A DNA stretch of 64,000 bases from an uncultured Kushneria sp. (GCF_947497025.1 NZ_CANMFC010000004.1:248001-312000); one strand, 5' to 3'; positions 55,256 to 64,000 are shown, numbered from the stretch's first letter. The notes: generated by a model not told the origin, from the sequence alone. Numbers and translations are program-made.

Positions 55256-55876
55256 TCAGGCCTCGGCCGCAACCCCCTGCGGAACGTCGCGCGGCTGACG
55301 CTTGAGGAAGTTGGCCAGAAGCTCGTGGCCCTGACGTGACAGAATCGACTCCGGATGAAAGAGCACGCCTTCCATATCCAGCGTTCGGTGACGAATGCCC
55401 ATCACGATGCCGGGCGTCACGTCGTCACTGACGGTTGTCGCCGTAATCTCGAAGCAGTCGGGCAGCGTCTCGCGCGCCAGAATCAGCGAATGATAACGCG
55501 TCACTTCCAGTGGATTTTCAAGCCCTGCAAACGCGCCCTGACCGTCGTGATCCACCATCGACGTCTTGCCGTGCATTACCATCGGCGCCCGGATCACCTC
55601 GCCGCCATAGGCCTGGCCAATGGCCTGAAAGCCCAGACAGATCCCGAAGATCGGAACCCGGCCGGCAAAATGACGAATCAGATCCAGCGAAATACCGGCT
55701 TCACTGGGGCTGCAGGGCCCCGGTGAAATCATTAAATGGGTAAAGTCACGCTGCTCGATCTCCTCGATCGTGAGCGTATCGTTGCGGATTGTCTCGACCT
55801 CGGCCCCCAGCTCGCCCAGATACTGGACGATGTTGAAGGTAAAGCTGTCGTAGTTGTCGATCATCAATACTTTCAT
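55256..55876 (-). CDS. trpG: Anthranilate/aminodeoxychorismate synthase amidotransferase
   Basis: A 206-residue class I glutamine amidotransferase: [54 protein letters not shown] with the catalytic Cys, and [18 protein letters not shown] with the His and Glu. In the commonly seen GVCLGHQ the residue after Gly is His; here it is Phe. It supplies ammonia to TrpE and possibly PabB. trpE is not in the window. Confidence 0.95.
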   Translation of the reverse strand: MKVLMIDNYDSFTFNIVQYLGELGAEVETIRNDTLTIEEIEQRDFTHLMISPGPCSPSEAGISLDLIRHFAGRVPIFGICLGFQAIGQAYGGEVIRAPMVMHGKTSMVDHDGQGAFAGLENPLEVTRYHSLILARETLPDCFEITATTVSDDVTPGIVMGIRHRTLDMEGVLFHPESILSRQGHELLANFLKRQPRDVPQGVAAEA

Positions 55877-56185
55877 GGCCTACAAGCCCCGTGGTTACTG
55901 GCCTCGATGTATGGCGGCCTTGGTTTTTACCCAGAATTTTACCCAGATCGATAAATGTACCGGGCAAGACCATAAAAAGTGACGGCCCAGATAATAGCAG
56001 ACGTGTCAGGCAATTAGGATACGACTCCACATGCTGCCGTGAGAAGTGTTAAAGGAACATTCGCAGATGCCGATGAACCCAATGCGCACGTGAGACATGC
56101 GCACTTTGATGGATTACTTCGCCCGGACGATCCCCTCGTTCCGGGCTTTTTTGTATGCTGTCAGAAATGCCATGAGTAATGGCCA
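55877..56185. other. Boundary region between trpG and prophage
   Basis: No gene is seen. It should contain the trpG promoter. A plus-strand terminator at 56121-56152 has no gene upstream on its strand. One prophage end should lie here, but no attachment core can be identified without the other end. Confidence 0.5.
56121..56152 (+). terminator. Orphan plus-strand terminator
   Basis: The stem GCCCGGA/TCCGGGC is followed by TTTTTTG. No plus-strand gene precedes it in the window, so it may end a small RNA or a truncated transcript. Confidence 0.75.
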
Positions 56186-56458
56186 ATGCCAGCACCCACC
56201 TATCGGACGAACTCAGAGCGCTGGGCAGCCGACGCAACCGGCAAGATGCCCGGCGACCTGATCCTGCTGGGTCAGCGTCTGATCGAACAGGCCGAGCTCG
56301 ACGCGCGGCACCGTGATAATCGGTTGCGCGACATTCTGGGGGACAACTGGTGGGGTAACATGATCAAGATGGCCAGCAGGAATCCTGATCGGTCAAAGCA
56401 GCTTTGGCGACATCTGATTGAGCGACGCAGCATGCCGTCATGGATCAACAGGCGATGA
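56186..56458 (+). CDS. Hypothetical protein at prophage edge
   Basis: A 90-residue plus-strand ORF (MPAPTYRTNSERWAADATGKMPGDLILLGQRLIEQAELDARHRDNRLRDILGDNWWGNMIKMASRNPDRSKQLWRHLIE). The composition is that of a real helical protein, though no strong Shine-Dalgarno precedes it. No family is recognised. It is the only plus-strand ORF of the prophage part. Confidence 0.5.
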   Translation: MPAPTYRTNSERWAADATGKMPGDLILLGQRLIEQAELDARHRDNRLRDILGDNWWGNMIKMASRNPDRSKQLWRHLIERRSMPSWINRR

Positions 56459-56525
56459 TCACCGCCTCGAGACCATCACCGCCTCGAGACCATCACCGCC
56501 TCGAGACCATCACCGCCTCGAGACC
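56458..56525. repeat. Four perfect 17-bp tandem repeats
   Basis: The unit ATCACCGCCTCGAGACC occurs four times in a row directly after the 56186-56458 ORF, beginning within its last codon. Confidence 0.97.
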
Positions 56526-56592
56526 GACACTCAGCACCGCCAATAATCACGTTGCTTAATACGGTCGATACCTGATCGACTGACAATGACGG

Positions 56593-56771
56593 TCATTCGT
56601 CGACGTAAAACCAGAAGCTCGCCTCGCCAATCATCGGCAGCTAGATCAGCAGCACCGAGCCCTGCCCCTTGTTCTGCAGAGCCATCTGACCACCAGCAGG
56701 TATTCCGCTGGCTTCGTTGAGATTGACCCATGCTTCTCGGCCGGTGAATACGTCAGGTTTGTCCTTGCCAT
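56593..56771 (-). pseudogene. Decayed small phage tail-region gene
   Basis: A good Shine-Dalgarno (AGGAGG) and ATG 56771 open a frame that is out of register with the sequence after it. One base later the frame reads GKDKPDVFTGREAWVNLNEASGIPAGGQMALQNKGQGSVLLI and then meets a TAG; a third frame continues AADDWRGELLVL. The middle part looks like the small beta-rich phage proteins found beside tail fibres. A one-base loss after the start plus a later frameshift is the simplest reading. Confidence 0.6.
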
Positions 56772-56779
56772 AAGGCCTC

Positions 56780-58162
56780 CTAAAACTTATCCGCCCTCTG
56801 CCAACTGTTTTCTACAGTTTTGTAATCCCACATACCTTTACCTTTATGGGACAAAGAAAACTTGAACATATCATCGTGAGTAATAAGACCAACCTCTGAT
56901 GAAAATTTTGACGTCAAAAAATTCTCCCCCAAGAGGCCTGGGCCGGAGTCTCTCCATATACCTCTGCGCTTACCGGATAATATAGTTTCGCATGCAGACT
57001 CAAGAGCGGACCAAAGAAATACTGATCTTCTTCTTGCGGCAATAAAACTGTTCAAAATTTCACGCTGATGAGGAGGAAGGTTACTTCTGTAATAAAAGTT
57101 AACGCACTTCTCAGAATCCAGCATTAGGTTTGAAAAAGTTTCTTTTGGAAGGAAATCAATATCTACGTAAACCCCACCATTTAAATATAAGTATGCCAGC
57201 CTAAATAAATCGGCCTCTTGAGCAGGATGCAATGACAAATCAAAAGCTTTAAGAAAATTGATAGGAAAATGAGTATTTATAAAGGCTCTAGCCTGTTCTC
57301 TGTTGTAAAGAACATGATTAAACCCTTTTACGCGACTCCAATTATCCAAAGAATCGCGCACATCATCAGTTAACGTCTCAGGATTATCCCAGTACTGAAC
57401 AATGCTCCTGCAGCCATGCAAACAGTCTGAAAGCTGTAAATATTTAGAATCTTTAGACATTATGCCCTGAGCATCCATAGAAATCATTAAAGACATTTCT
57501 TGGCGGCTATAATCTTTTAACTTTTTATTTTTATCGACTACTTTAAAAAAGCTTTCACGTGAAATTGGACCTAACAAACTTGAAGCCGACAAAAACATTA
57601 TCGCCGTATTTTTTCGCTTCAAGTCATTTAAGGATATTTTTGAGATTGCATGGCGCGCTTTTTCTATATTTGAGGATTTTACTATGCTTTCGAGATACTC
57701 TGACACCCAATCTTCGTTAGAAATCTTTTCTTCGTCAATTTCACCTAAGACACTTATAGCTTCATCTGAAGACCTGTTCTTCTTTATAAAACTGGCATAA
57801 AAAGCCAAGTTTGAAATATTATTTTCAACATTATAATATTTTTCAGCCCATACGATCGAATCTTTGTGCCTACCGGCCCTATGTGAAATATCTGCCTTTT
57901 TCCTTAAAGCATCAGGCCTTTTTGGATCACTCTTGAGGCAATTATCTATCATTCTGTCGGCGAAATCATACTCTTTTGTTTTTATACATACAGAAACAAC
58001 TTCGCTTAAAAGCTCTTGATTCGGAACAAATCCTATTTTCTTTATCAACAAGCCGGCCTGATTGAAGTCCCCGGCATTTCTCAAACCCCTTATCTTATTT
58101 GAAAGCTCAGATTGGTTTTTTTTATTAACTAGAAAAATTTTCTCAATTACTTTTTTAAACAT
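56780..58162 (-). CDS. Phage-borne glycosyltransferase with TPR-like N-terminus
   Basis: A 460-residue protein. Residues ~10-215 are helical repeats of the TPR type (LRNAGDFNQAGLLIKKIGF, IKTKEYDFADRMIDNCLKSDPKRPDALRKKADISHRAGRHKDSI). Residues ~270-440 look like the sugar-binding DXD family (OCH1/Gly_transf_sug type): LHPAQEADLFRLAYLYLNGGVYVDIDFLP with the DxD at ~334. The codon use is strongly AT-rich, unlike every neighbour, which signals recent acquisition. It lies directly past the tailspike terminator. It could change host surface sugars (lysogenic conversion) or modify the phage fibre; both are inference. Confidence 0.78.
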   Translation of the reverse strand: MFKKVIEKIFLVNKKNQSELSNKIRGLRNAGDFNQAGLLIKKIGFVPNQELLSEVVSVCIKTKEYDFADRMIDNCLKSDPKRPDALRKKADISHRAGRHKDSIVWAEKYYNVENNISNLAFYASFIKKNRSSDEAISVLGEIDEEKISNEDWVSEYLESIVKSSNIEKARHAISKISLNDLKRKNTAIMFLSASSLLGPISRESFFKVVDKNKKLKDYSRQEMSLMISMDAQGIMSKDSKYLQLSDCLHGCRSIVQYWDNPETLTDDVRDSLDNWSRVKGFNHVLYNREQARAFINTHFPINFLKAFDLSLHPAQEADLFRLAYLYLNGGVYVDIDFLPKETFSNLMLDSEKCVNFYYRSNLPPHQREILNSFIAARRRSVFLWSALESACETILSGKRRGIWRDSGPGLLGENFLTSKFSSEVGLITHDDMFKFSLSHKGKGMWDYKTVENSWQRADKF

Positions 58163-58164
58163 TG

Positions 58165-58190
58165 TAAAAGCCCGTCGCCAGTTGACGGGC
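58165..58190 (-). terminator. Terminator between tailspike and glycosyltransferase
   Basis: The stem GCCCGTC/GACGGGC is followed on the minus strand by TTTT; it ends only 3 bases before the ATG of the glycosyltransferase, where a Shine-Dalgarno would be expected. Confidence 0.8.
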
Positions 58191-58215
58191 GCAACACTAT
58201 CATAACGATCAATAT

Positions 58216-60126
58216 TTAGTAATTTATTTGGCTAATAAAGCTCCTTGCAAGAGCTGACTCCAAGCAAAGAGCTTCTTCATAGCAAACGCCATAGTAACCT
58301 TTAGAATCGATGTTTACGATGCCATACTCCATGGCATCCAAGCCCTCGGCTCTGAAGCATTCGATCACCTGCTGAGCAAGAACCCCAATGTGGAGCTTTC
58401 CTAGGTTGCTTTTTAAACGGTACTTGCCGTATTCGACATTTGACCATGCTCTAAGCTCTGCTGAAAGATCAGATGACCACTGCTCTTTTAGCCTGGCATC
58501 TGAGGTGCTTACAGTTCCGCTGGGAGTTCGGACAGTGGGGGCATTCAGTAGGATGTCATCAGAGCGCCATTCAATTTTGGTGACAGTATTTCCTGATCGA
58601 CTGACTATCTCGTAGTTAACGTTTGTTGTTTCAGCGTCGTTAGAGACCTGCCGGACACGATTGCCCATATCCACAACATCTTTCCAGACCCGGTTGTCAG
58701 TCGCAGCGTCCGTCTCTTTCATCACAGAGCGCGGCGCAGAAGCAACCCGTTTATCGAGGTCATCCTCAAAGATGATGGAGTCGTACCGTATACTTGCATC
58801 CTTCACGAGGAGTGAGTACGTCGCCCCGCTGTTTGACACTGAAGGGGTCTTTGCGCGCACATTACGCGTATTGTCGCGGGCATTGATGTACACACCACCC
58901 CCACCCGCCAGTACGTCCCCTGTGATGGTAACCCCTGACGCGTCGCTAAAGTCGTACACATTCGAGAGGTTGTTACCGGGCATGTTGTTATGCAGGGTCA
59001 GTGCACCTGATCCGTTCAAGGTCTTTAGCATGGAGTGCGTGCCGGCAAAGGCGGTTACGCTGTGATCCGGCTGCGCTGTGATTGCGCCGATGCTACAGAC
59101 GGCGCAGTCGTCAAGGATGATGGCATTCCAGTCGTGAGTAGCACCAGGCCAACCGTTCTTGTGTCGCCGAATAGTGACATCATGGATACCGCGGGCATCT
59201 GATCCTATAAGATGGATACCCGTGTGTTGTGCATTGATGTTGCCTCCCCATATTTTAGGTTCATTGTAATGGACCGTTCCAGTGGTGCCGATACCGTTGT
59301 AGGCAGCGATGAGATCAAATGCAGTCAGGGTATAGAATACCGCGTCCCCAACTGTAATCGTTTCATACACTTGACCTATCTCGATATTTGACATGCGGGC
59401 ACTGAGAATGGCTGACCCGTTCGAAGAAGCATCAAGCAGAATACCCCCATCATGAAACTGGGAGGCAGGGTCCTGTTTAATATCGAACTGACCTTGATGT
59501 ACATAGTTAACAATGTCGATACCAACGCCATCGCCTACATGCAGTCCGTATTCGAACCCGTAATCCCATGCGAATCCGTGCTTCTCAGGCACTCGATTCT
59601 CGCCACGAAAGAAGAGCTCAGCAAAATGCCAGCTTGTGTAGTAGTCAAAATACTGGCTTGAGTCCTTCGGAGTTGTGAACGCGCGCCCCATGTTCGCCCT
59701 GGATGCAATAACTTGCATGCCGATTGCGCCGCCTTGGCGGCCTACCACATCTGAAGGTTGGAAGACAAAGCCGTCGTGCGACTCAGGCCCGCGCAGTATG
59801 ATACGAGTCCCACGGCCTTTGCCGATGAAAATAACCGGTTTTCCGGTTACCTGCTTTTCGAGAACAATGTCACCGGCTGGCAGCTGGATAATTGAAGCAC
59901 CCTGTTGGTCAGCAGCCGTCCATGCGGCTTGTAGGAAATTCGCTTGGCTGCTGCCGTCGCCAGTGACGCTGTACTGTGACGCGTGGATAACGCCACTTGT
60001 GGTGGACTTCAGGATGCCACCGGCATCGACCAGATCAGAAACTTTAACCCTACGCCCTGTGTCACGGTCAATGATGCCGCGTCCTGCAAAATCTGCAATT
60101 GGTAGTGTGGCTGTGGATTCAGACAT
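58216..60126 (-). CDS. Phage tailspike / tail fibre with C-terminal chaperone domain
   Basis: A 636-residue protein. The N-terminal 30-40 residues probably attach to the tail; residues ~55-480 have the right-handed beta-helix pattern (ANFLQAAWTAADQQGASIIQLPAGDIVLE then short Asp/Asn/Gly-rich turns), typical of polysaccharide-binding or -cleaving tailspikes. Near residue 541 is SDARLKEQ, the start of an S74-type intramolecular chaperone that is cut off after folding. It should determine host recognition. It overlaps the tail-fibre base gene by 8 bases. Confidence 0.9.
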   Translation of the reverse strand: MSESTATLPIADFAGRGIIDRDTGRRVKVSDLVDAGGILKSTTSGVIHASQYSVTGDGSSQANFLQAAWTAADQQGASIIQLPAGDIVLEKQVTGKPVIFIGKGRGTRIILRGPESHDGFVFQPSDVVGRQGGAIGMQVIASRANMGRAFTTPKDSSQYFDYYTSWHFAELFFRGENRVPEKHGFAWDYGFEYGLHVGDGVGIDIVNYVHQGQFDIKQDPASQFHDGGILLDASSNGSAILSARMSNIEIGQVYETITVGDAVFYTLTAFDLIAAYNGIGTTGTVHYNEPKIWGGNINAQHTGIHLIGSDARGIHDVTIRRHKNGWPGATHDWNAIILDDCAVCSIGAITAQPDHSVTAFAGTHSMLKTLNGSGALTLHNNMPGNNLSNVYDFSDASGVTITGDVLAGGGGVYINARDNTRNVRAKTPSVSNSGATYSLLVKDASIRYDSIIFEDDLDKRVASAPRSVMKETDAATDNRVWKDVVDMGNRVRQVSNDAETTNVNYEIVSRSGNTVTKIEWRSDDILLNAPTVRTPSGTVSTSDARLKEQWSSDLSAELRAWSNVEYGKYRLKSNLGKLHIGVLAQQVIECFRAEGLDAMEYGIVNIDSKGYYGVCYEEALCLESALARSFISQINY

Positions 60127-60916
60127 TGGTTTTGATCTCCGTACCTTCGCTAATGGTGACGATGGTGCCGTCAGGGATGTTTACGGTGACGCCGTCACCA
60201 ATGGTCACAACGGGCCCAATCAGCAGGCCGTTACTGTTTGCAGGCCACAGCGGGTCTTCGGTGATGGTGTTGCTGTGAAAGATGCCGGGAGTCTCCGAAT
60301 AGAGAGCGCCACGCGGCTTGTAGACGAGCGCGCCGGCCTCGAAGCGGTAACGGGCATTGCGCCCGTACTTCGTCTCGTCTTCAAAAATCTCGACCACCTG
60401 CCCTTCTTCCAGGGTGGCCGCCTCGGCTTCGGCGTAGTTATCGAAATACCGCACCGATCCGGATGACTCGGAAGCCACACGCGACTCCTTGGCGTAGGCC
60501 TCGGAGAGGTTGGCCGAAAGCCCTGCCTGATAAGCGTCCTGCTCGGTGGCCAGCGCTGCCCGCTCCGCCCGATCACGCGCCGCCAGCGCGGCCTCAAAAA
60601 GCTTGATGGATGGGTAGCGCTTCACCTCTTCGGCCTGGCCGTTGACGACCTGGTACAGGATCACGAACTCCTGCTCGATCTCGGACAGCACCGAGAAGAA
60701 CGCGCCCTCGCCCGTGGCCGCCAGCCCTGATGCCAGATCCTCATGCAGGGCAAAGTTGGGCATGTAGCTGGCGACCAGCTTGGCCAGTGACGGCCGGCTC
60801 TTGCCGTCAAGTGTGGCGTCCATCTCAGGCCCGCCGAGCATTACCTCGTCAAAGAACCTGACCTGCTCGCCCAGCCGGTTCGTATAGCTGGTGATGTTGC
60901 CGGTATCAGAAGCCAT
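60119..60916 (-). CDS. Phage tail-fibre base/connector protein
   Basis: A 265-residue protein, no signal. The first 150 residues are helical (ALAARDRAERAALATEQDAYQAGLSANLSEAYAKES), followed by a beta-rich part and a C-terminus with regular short beta repeats (TIGDGVTVNIPDGTIVTISEGTEI), as in fibre-tip connectors. AGGAGA lies 6 bases before ATG 60916. It is placed between the tail-tip protein and the tailspike; it probably joins them. Confidence 0.75.
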   Translation of the reverse strand: MASDTGNITSYTNRLGEQVRFFDEVMLGGPEMDATLDGKSRPSLAKLVASYMPNFALHEDLASGLAATGEGAFFSVLSEIEQEFVILYQVVNGQAEEVKRYPSIKLFEAALAARDRAERAALATEQDAYQAGLSANLSEAYAKESRVASESSGSVRYFDNYAEAEAATLEEGQVVEIFEDETKYGRNARYRFEAGALVYKPRGALYSETPGIFHSNTITEDPLWPANSNGLLIGPVVTIGDGVTVNIPDGTIVTISEGTEIKTNV

Positions 60917-60930
60917 GTTTTCTCCTGGCG

Positions 60931-60954
60931 TAAAAAAACCGCCCGGAGGCGGTC
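60931..60954 (-). terminator. Terminator between tail-tip and fibre genes
   Basis: The stem ACCGCC/GGCGGT with a CGGA loop is followed on the minus strand by a run of T. It lies between the start of the fibre-base gene and the stop of the upstream TipJ-like gene. Confidence 0.85.
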
Positions 60955-60977
60955 GTGTTATTTATCGTGTGAAGGGA

Positions 60978-63698
60978 TCAGGCGGTGGCCGGCGGCTCGG
61001 CATCGTCATAGGCGTAGACCTCCGGCGCGTAGTTCACGCCATCGACCTTGACGCCATCCATGCCCGACGGGCTGGCACTCATCACCAACACCGGGAAGGA
61101 CCACGTCTCGAGCGTGCCGAACTGCACGATGGTCGGCTCCATCTGATCCTCGATAGTGACCGGGTCAAAACGTGGATCCGCACACAGCAGCACATGAGGA
61201 TCATCGGTCTGCTCTGCCGCCAGCGGCCCGGCCGTGGTGCCATCGGGCCGGCGCAGGGATGCCACATGCACCTCACCTTCCTGCCAGCGCAAAGGCTCGG
61301 TGAGCATCAGGCGCATACGCCCATCGTCCTCACGCGCCCAATCAAGCACCAGCGCGCTCTGGCTGTAGCCGGGCACGTCATCCGATACCGGGCAGTAGGA
61401 CAGGTACCGACTATTGAGCGCGTCCATCTCGGTCTCCCAGCTGTACTGGAACCGCTGATATTTGATGCGCATCAGCTCGCGCATCCCGATACGCCATGCC
61501 CGGGTTTCGTCCGTTATTCCCTCCACCTTGAGCGATTTGGTCTTGCGCTTCTCGGATCCCGGCAGCGCGCACATCACCGTGGTTTTCTGCCAGGTGATGG
61601 CCGAGGTGAACTCGACTTCTACAGAGTCATGGTCGTCATCGCTGGGCGCTGAATACTGTCGCGTCAGCGGGCCGGTCATGTTCTGCGGGCTGTACTGGTG
61701 GTCCCACACTTCGCGGGGCCCATCGCGCACCGGCAGCACCTGCCCGTGCTGAATGGTGAAGTCGGCGTAGCCCGGCGTCAGCGCCAGCTTGAGGGCTTCT
61801 TTCACCGTAGTCTCGTCCTCGATCGTGCAGTCCAGCGTGTCACCGCGTTGGCGCCACAACACGTCGAGCCGGTCCAGCGCATCAAGGTCGATCTCGGCGT
61901 CCTTGTATCCGCGCGATTTCAGTATGTAGGCCACGAACGGCGCGATGTCCCGGGTAGGCTCCGGCGGTTGCCAGACGCCGTTACGACGCACCGGCAGCAT
62001 CCGGGTGCCGATAGCTGAGATCAGGTTCTCGGACTGGCTGGCGAGCTTCTGGCCTCCCTTGAGCGTGATGGCAATCGTGGTCACGCCTTCATAACGATCG
62101 GGCGATTCGATGCGAGAGCGCAGCCCGTACCACTGCACGTCATCCTGTATCTGGGTGTCGGTGCTCTTCTCACCGATGCGGCGCATGCGCACTTCGGGGC
62201 GCATGGCATAGGGCAGGCTGATGCGTTGCGTGAAACCCAGCTGATCCAGCGTTGAATCCTTGAAGGTGCGCTTGACGGAGGTCCAGGCGCCGCGGTCCGC
62301 GATGTCGCGCCACTGGATCTCGACCTGTACCGAATACTCTTTCAGATCGCCATCATCATCGATCTCCGCCAGCCCGCTGGGGAACATCACATCCCACTCG
62401 ATGGCACTGGTCGTGGCCCCATAGGGGCAAGCCACGAACGCGCCGGCCCAGTCGCCCTCAACGGTCGAGGCATCCAGCACCACGGTCGTGTCACGGCTGG
62501 TCTCAGAATTGAAGCCCGGCCAGTCCTGGTCGGATTCACCCGCGTCGTTGAGACGCGACACCGTAATCTGCTGGCTGGATGCCGACACAATGGAATACTT
62601 GAAACCGGGAAACCCAAAGGCGCTGCGCTTCGAACCGGTGGCCAGATAACGGGCTGGCTGTCCGTTGGTGTTGTTGAGCGTGATGCGCCCGGGCTGGCCG
62701 TCTTCGTGCGAGTAGCTGGCCACCACATAGGTGCCGGCATTATCGCCCGCCAGCTCGACCGGCATGCCTTCATACGGGTCCAGCGCAGTGAAGTCGCCCT
62801 CGATGATGTCAGCGGCATCGCCACCGTCGATCACGATGACATCCTGCGGTACCCGAATGATGGCGATCATGCCCGACTGCCAGCCGTCCGGGAACGAACC
62901 GGCATCGTTGGGTATGGTGACCAGTGAGCCGCTCAGGATGTAGGCACTGGCCGAGGGATTGCGGCTGACCGAATACGTGGTGGCCAGCTCGACACCGGCG
63001 GTACCGGTAGACGTACCGCCAACCTCCGGCGCGTCATGCCAATGGATCCGCGCGGGGTGATCGATGAATTCGCCCGGGCCAAAGATCTGGTATTCGCCAC
63101 CCGAGCCCAGCGAGATGATGGGCGTGTCGCCCACATAGACATCTTCGGGATCGATCAGGTACTGGCCATTGGCAAAGCACAGCAGCATTTCCGTGCGTTG
63201 CTCGCGCTTTGATTCAAACCAACGCCGCGGCGGGTTGAGATAGTCCGGATACCGGCGCATGCGGCCGGCGACTTCTGGGCGCACCGCGCCCAGCTTGGGC
63301 TTGTTGCCCTTGGCATTCGCGCCGTAGAGCTCCTGCCCCTTGCCCGGTGAGTTGTAGTCGTTGCCGGAAATGCTGGGCGTGTTCACGAACAGCTTGAACA
63401 CGCTGTTGATCACGCTGGAAACAATCGAGCCGATCGCTTCAAAGGCGCCGCCCTTGGGCTCGATCACGATCTTCACGCAGTCGTCACCGGTAATGCGTGT
63501 GTGCGCCCATGCCATTGGCGGGATCAGGCAACCGTTGAGCGTGATGCTGATCGGCGGCTGCTGGCCGGCCTGCGCCAGATACGCCACGTTCTGGTAACCG
63601 TGCACCTCCGCCAGCAGCCACTGCTCGAGCGTCACGTCATCGGCGTAGTGCGTTTCAGCCGGGCGTCCTTCCAGGCTCGATGGGTAGATCTCGATCAC
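60978..63698 (-). CDS. Phage tail-tip / host-specificity protein (TipJ-like)
   Basis: A 906-residue protein. The first ~110 residues (LEQWLLAEVHGYQNVAYLAQ...ISITLNGCLIPPMAWAHTRITGDDCVKIVIEPKGG) match the start of TipJ-type tail-tip proteins, followed by several beta-rich and fibronectin-like parts (residues 190-560), and a tail-tip core with CTIEDETTVKEALKLALTPGYADFTIQHGQVLPV. It is the siphovirus central tail-tip (J-like) protein that holds the fibre. The gene overlaps the upstream phage gene by 44 bases. Confidence 0.85.
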   Translation of the reverse strand: MIEIYPSSLEGRPAETHYADDVTLEQWLLAEVHGYQNVAYLAQAGQQPPISITLNGCLIPPMAWAHTRITGDDCVKIVIEPKGGAFEAIGSIVSSVINSVFKLFVNTPSISGNDYNSPGKGQELYGANAKGNKPKLGAVRPEVAGRMRRYPDYLNPPRRWFESKREQRTEMLLCFANGQYLIDPEDVYVGDTPIISLGSGGEYQIFGPGEFIDHPARIHWHDAPEVGGTSTGTAGVELATTYSVSRNPSASAYILSGSLVTIPNDAGSFPDGWQSGMIAIIRVPQDVIVIDGGDAADIIEGDFTALDPYEGMPVELAGDNAGTYVVASYSHEDGQPGRITLNNTNGQPARYLATGSKRSAFGFPGFKYSIVSASSQQITVSRLNDAGESDQDWPGFNSETSRDTTVVLDASTVEGDWAGAFVACPYGATTSAIEWDVMFPSGLAEIDDDGDLKEYSVQVEIQWRDIADRGAWTSVKRTFKDSTLDQLGFTQRISLPYAMRPEVRMRRIGEKSTDTQIQDDVQWYGLRSRIESPDRYEGVTTIAITLKGGQKLASQSENLISAIGTRMLPVRRNGVWQPPEPTRDIAPFVAYILKSRGYKDAEIDLDALDRLDVLWRQRGDTLDCTIEDETTVKEALKLALTPGYADFTIQHGQVLPVRDGPREVWDHQYSPQNMTGPLTRQYSAPSDDDHDSVEVEFTSAITWQKTTVMCALPGSEKRKTKSLKVEGITDETRAWRIGMRELMRIKYQRFQYSWETEMDALNSRYLSYCPVSDDVPGYSQSALVLDWAREDDGRMRLMLTEPLRWQEGEVHVASLRRPDGTTAGPLAAEQTDDPHVLLCADPRFDPVTIEDQMEPTIVQFGTLETWSFPVLVMSASPSGMDGVKVDGVNYAPEVYAYDDAEPPATA

Positions 63699-64000
63699 GG
63701 TAATACCTCACCCGGGTGTATTGACGTTCGAATTCAGGGATGCGCATCCAGCGCGGGCCGCCAGGGCGCGTCTCCAGCACGGCGAGATCACCTTCTATCT
63801 CGACCACCACGGCGACGTGCAGGCACAGACGACCGCGATAAACCGCCGCGATGGCACCGGGGAATGGCTCGCATTCCTGCATCAACTCCCGCTGTCGATC
63901 GTGGGCCTCTGTCAGAGACTCCTTGTCCATGGCATGGATACCGCCGAAGGATGGCAGCAGCGGCAGCCCGTAGAGCCGGTGGCGTACCTCGCGCACCAAT
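63655..64000 (-). CDS. Phage tail-tip assembly protein, 5' part outside window
   Basis: About 115 residues are in view and the reading frame stays open to base 64000. LCLHVAVVVEIEGDLAVLETRPGGPRWMRIPEFERQYTRVRYYRD resembles the C-terminal half of small cysteine-peptidase-like (NlpC/P60-like) tail-tip proteins, which lie just before TipJ-like genes; the catalytic segment is not clear. The ORF track start at 63999 is likely only the window edge. Confidence 0.6.
   Translation of the reverse strand, partial: LVREVRHRLYGLPLLPSFGGIHAMDKESLTEAHDRQRELMQECEPFPGAIAAVYRGRLCLHVAVVVEIEGDLAVLETRPGGPRWMRIPEFERQYTRVRYYRDRDLPIEPGRTPG

Larger units (their letters stand above)
56000..64000. mobile_element. Prophage, late (tail) end, partial
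   Basis: Tail-tip, tail-fibre and tailspike genes lie in late-gene order on the minus strand and continue beyond base 64000. The left edge is set between trpG and the first prophage-like ORF; it is approximate. Confidence 0.88.

Overview
The window reads as a gamma-proteobacterial chromosome of the Halomonadaceae type (Halomonas, Kushneria or a relative). This is inferred from the GC-rich coding sequence, a betIBA choline-to-betaine osmoprotection operon, an Entner-Doudoroff edd gene with a HexR-like box, and trpGDC; no species marker was seen. There are three blocks.

Bases 1-35394 are one side of an integrative conjugative element (ICE) of the PFGI-1/PFL_46xx class, transcribed almost entirely on the minus strand. 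Its left part lies outside the window. From the attachment side (tRNA-Asn, ~35.4 kb) leftwards it holds: partition and replication (ParA, DnaB, small ORFs, ParB, DUF2857, STY4528-type initiator, PFL_4669, DUF3158, SSB, TopB with a putative nuclease, DUF3577); a cargo-like stretch of small genes of unknown function; then the mating apparatus (PilL-like lipoprotein, lytic transglycosylase, PFL_4695, PcfJ-like protein, TraD coupling protein, VirB-like membrane proteins, and a VirB4/TraC ATPase cut by the window start). Integrase, relaxase and any type IV pilus genes are not in view.

The ICE carries unusual non-coding structure. (i) Five genes in 16.3-19.5 kb have leaders with a GC-rich hairpin followed by a helix that covers the Shine-Dalgarno sequence. 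(ii) A motif TTAAC(G/A)TTTCC lies 60-78 nt before the start codon of six transcription units. (iii) A lambda-O-like array of palindromes sits inside the STY4528 initiator gene. (iv) Seven phased 19-bp palindromes separate PFL_4669 from DUF3158. (v) A ~700-bp gene-free region (19.5-20.2 kb) is full of inverted repeats, two of them covarying around an identical 16-nt core.

Bases 35395-~56000 are core chromosome: three tRNA-Asn genes and one tRNA-Met, betI-betB-betA, edd, an mdtABC-type RND efflux operon, a porin, a GNAT-like protein, a glycerophosphodiesterase, and trpC/trpD/trpG.

Bases ~56000-64000 are the late end of a siphovirus-like prophage running off the window: tail-tip (TipJ-like) protein, tail-fibre base, a tailspike with a C-terminal S74-type chaperone, and an AT-rich glycosyltransferase that looks like an acquired moron. 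Rho-independent terminators separate these modules.
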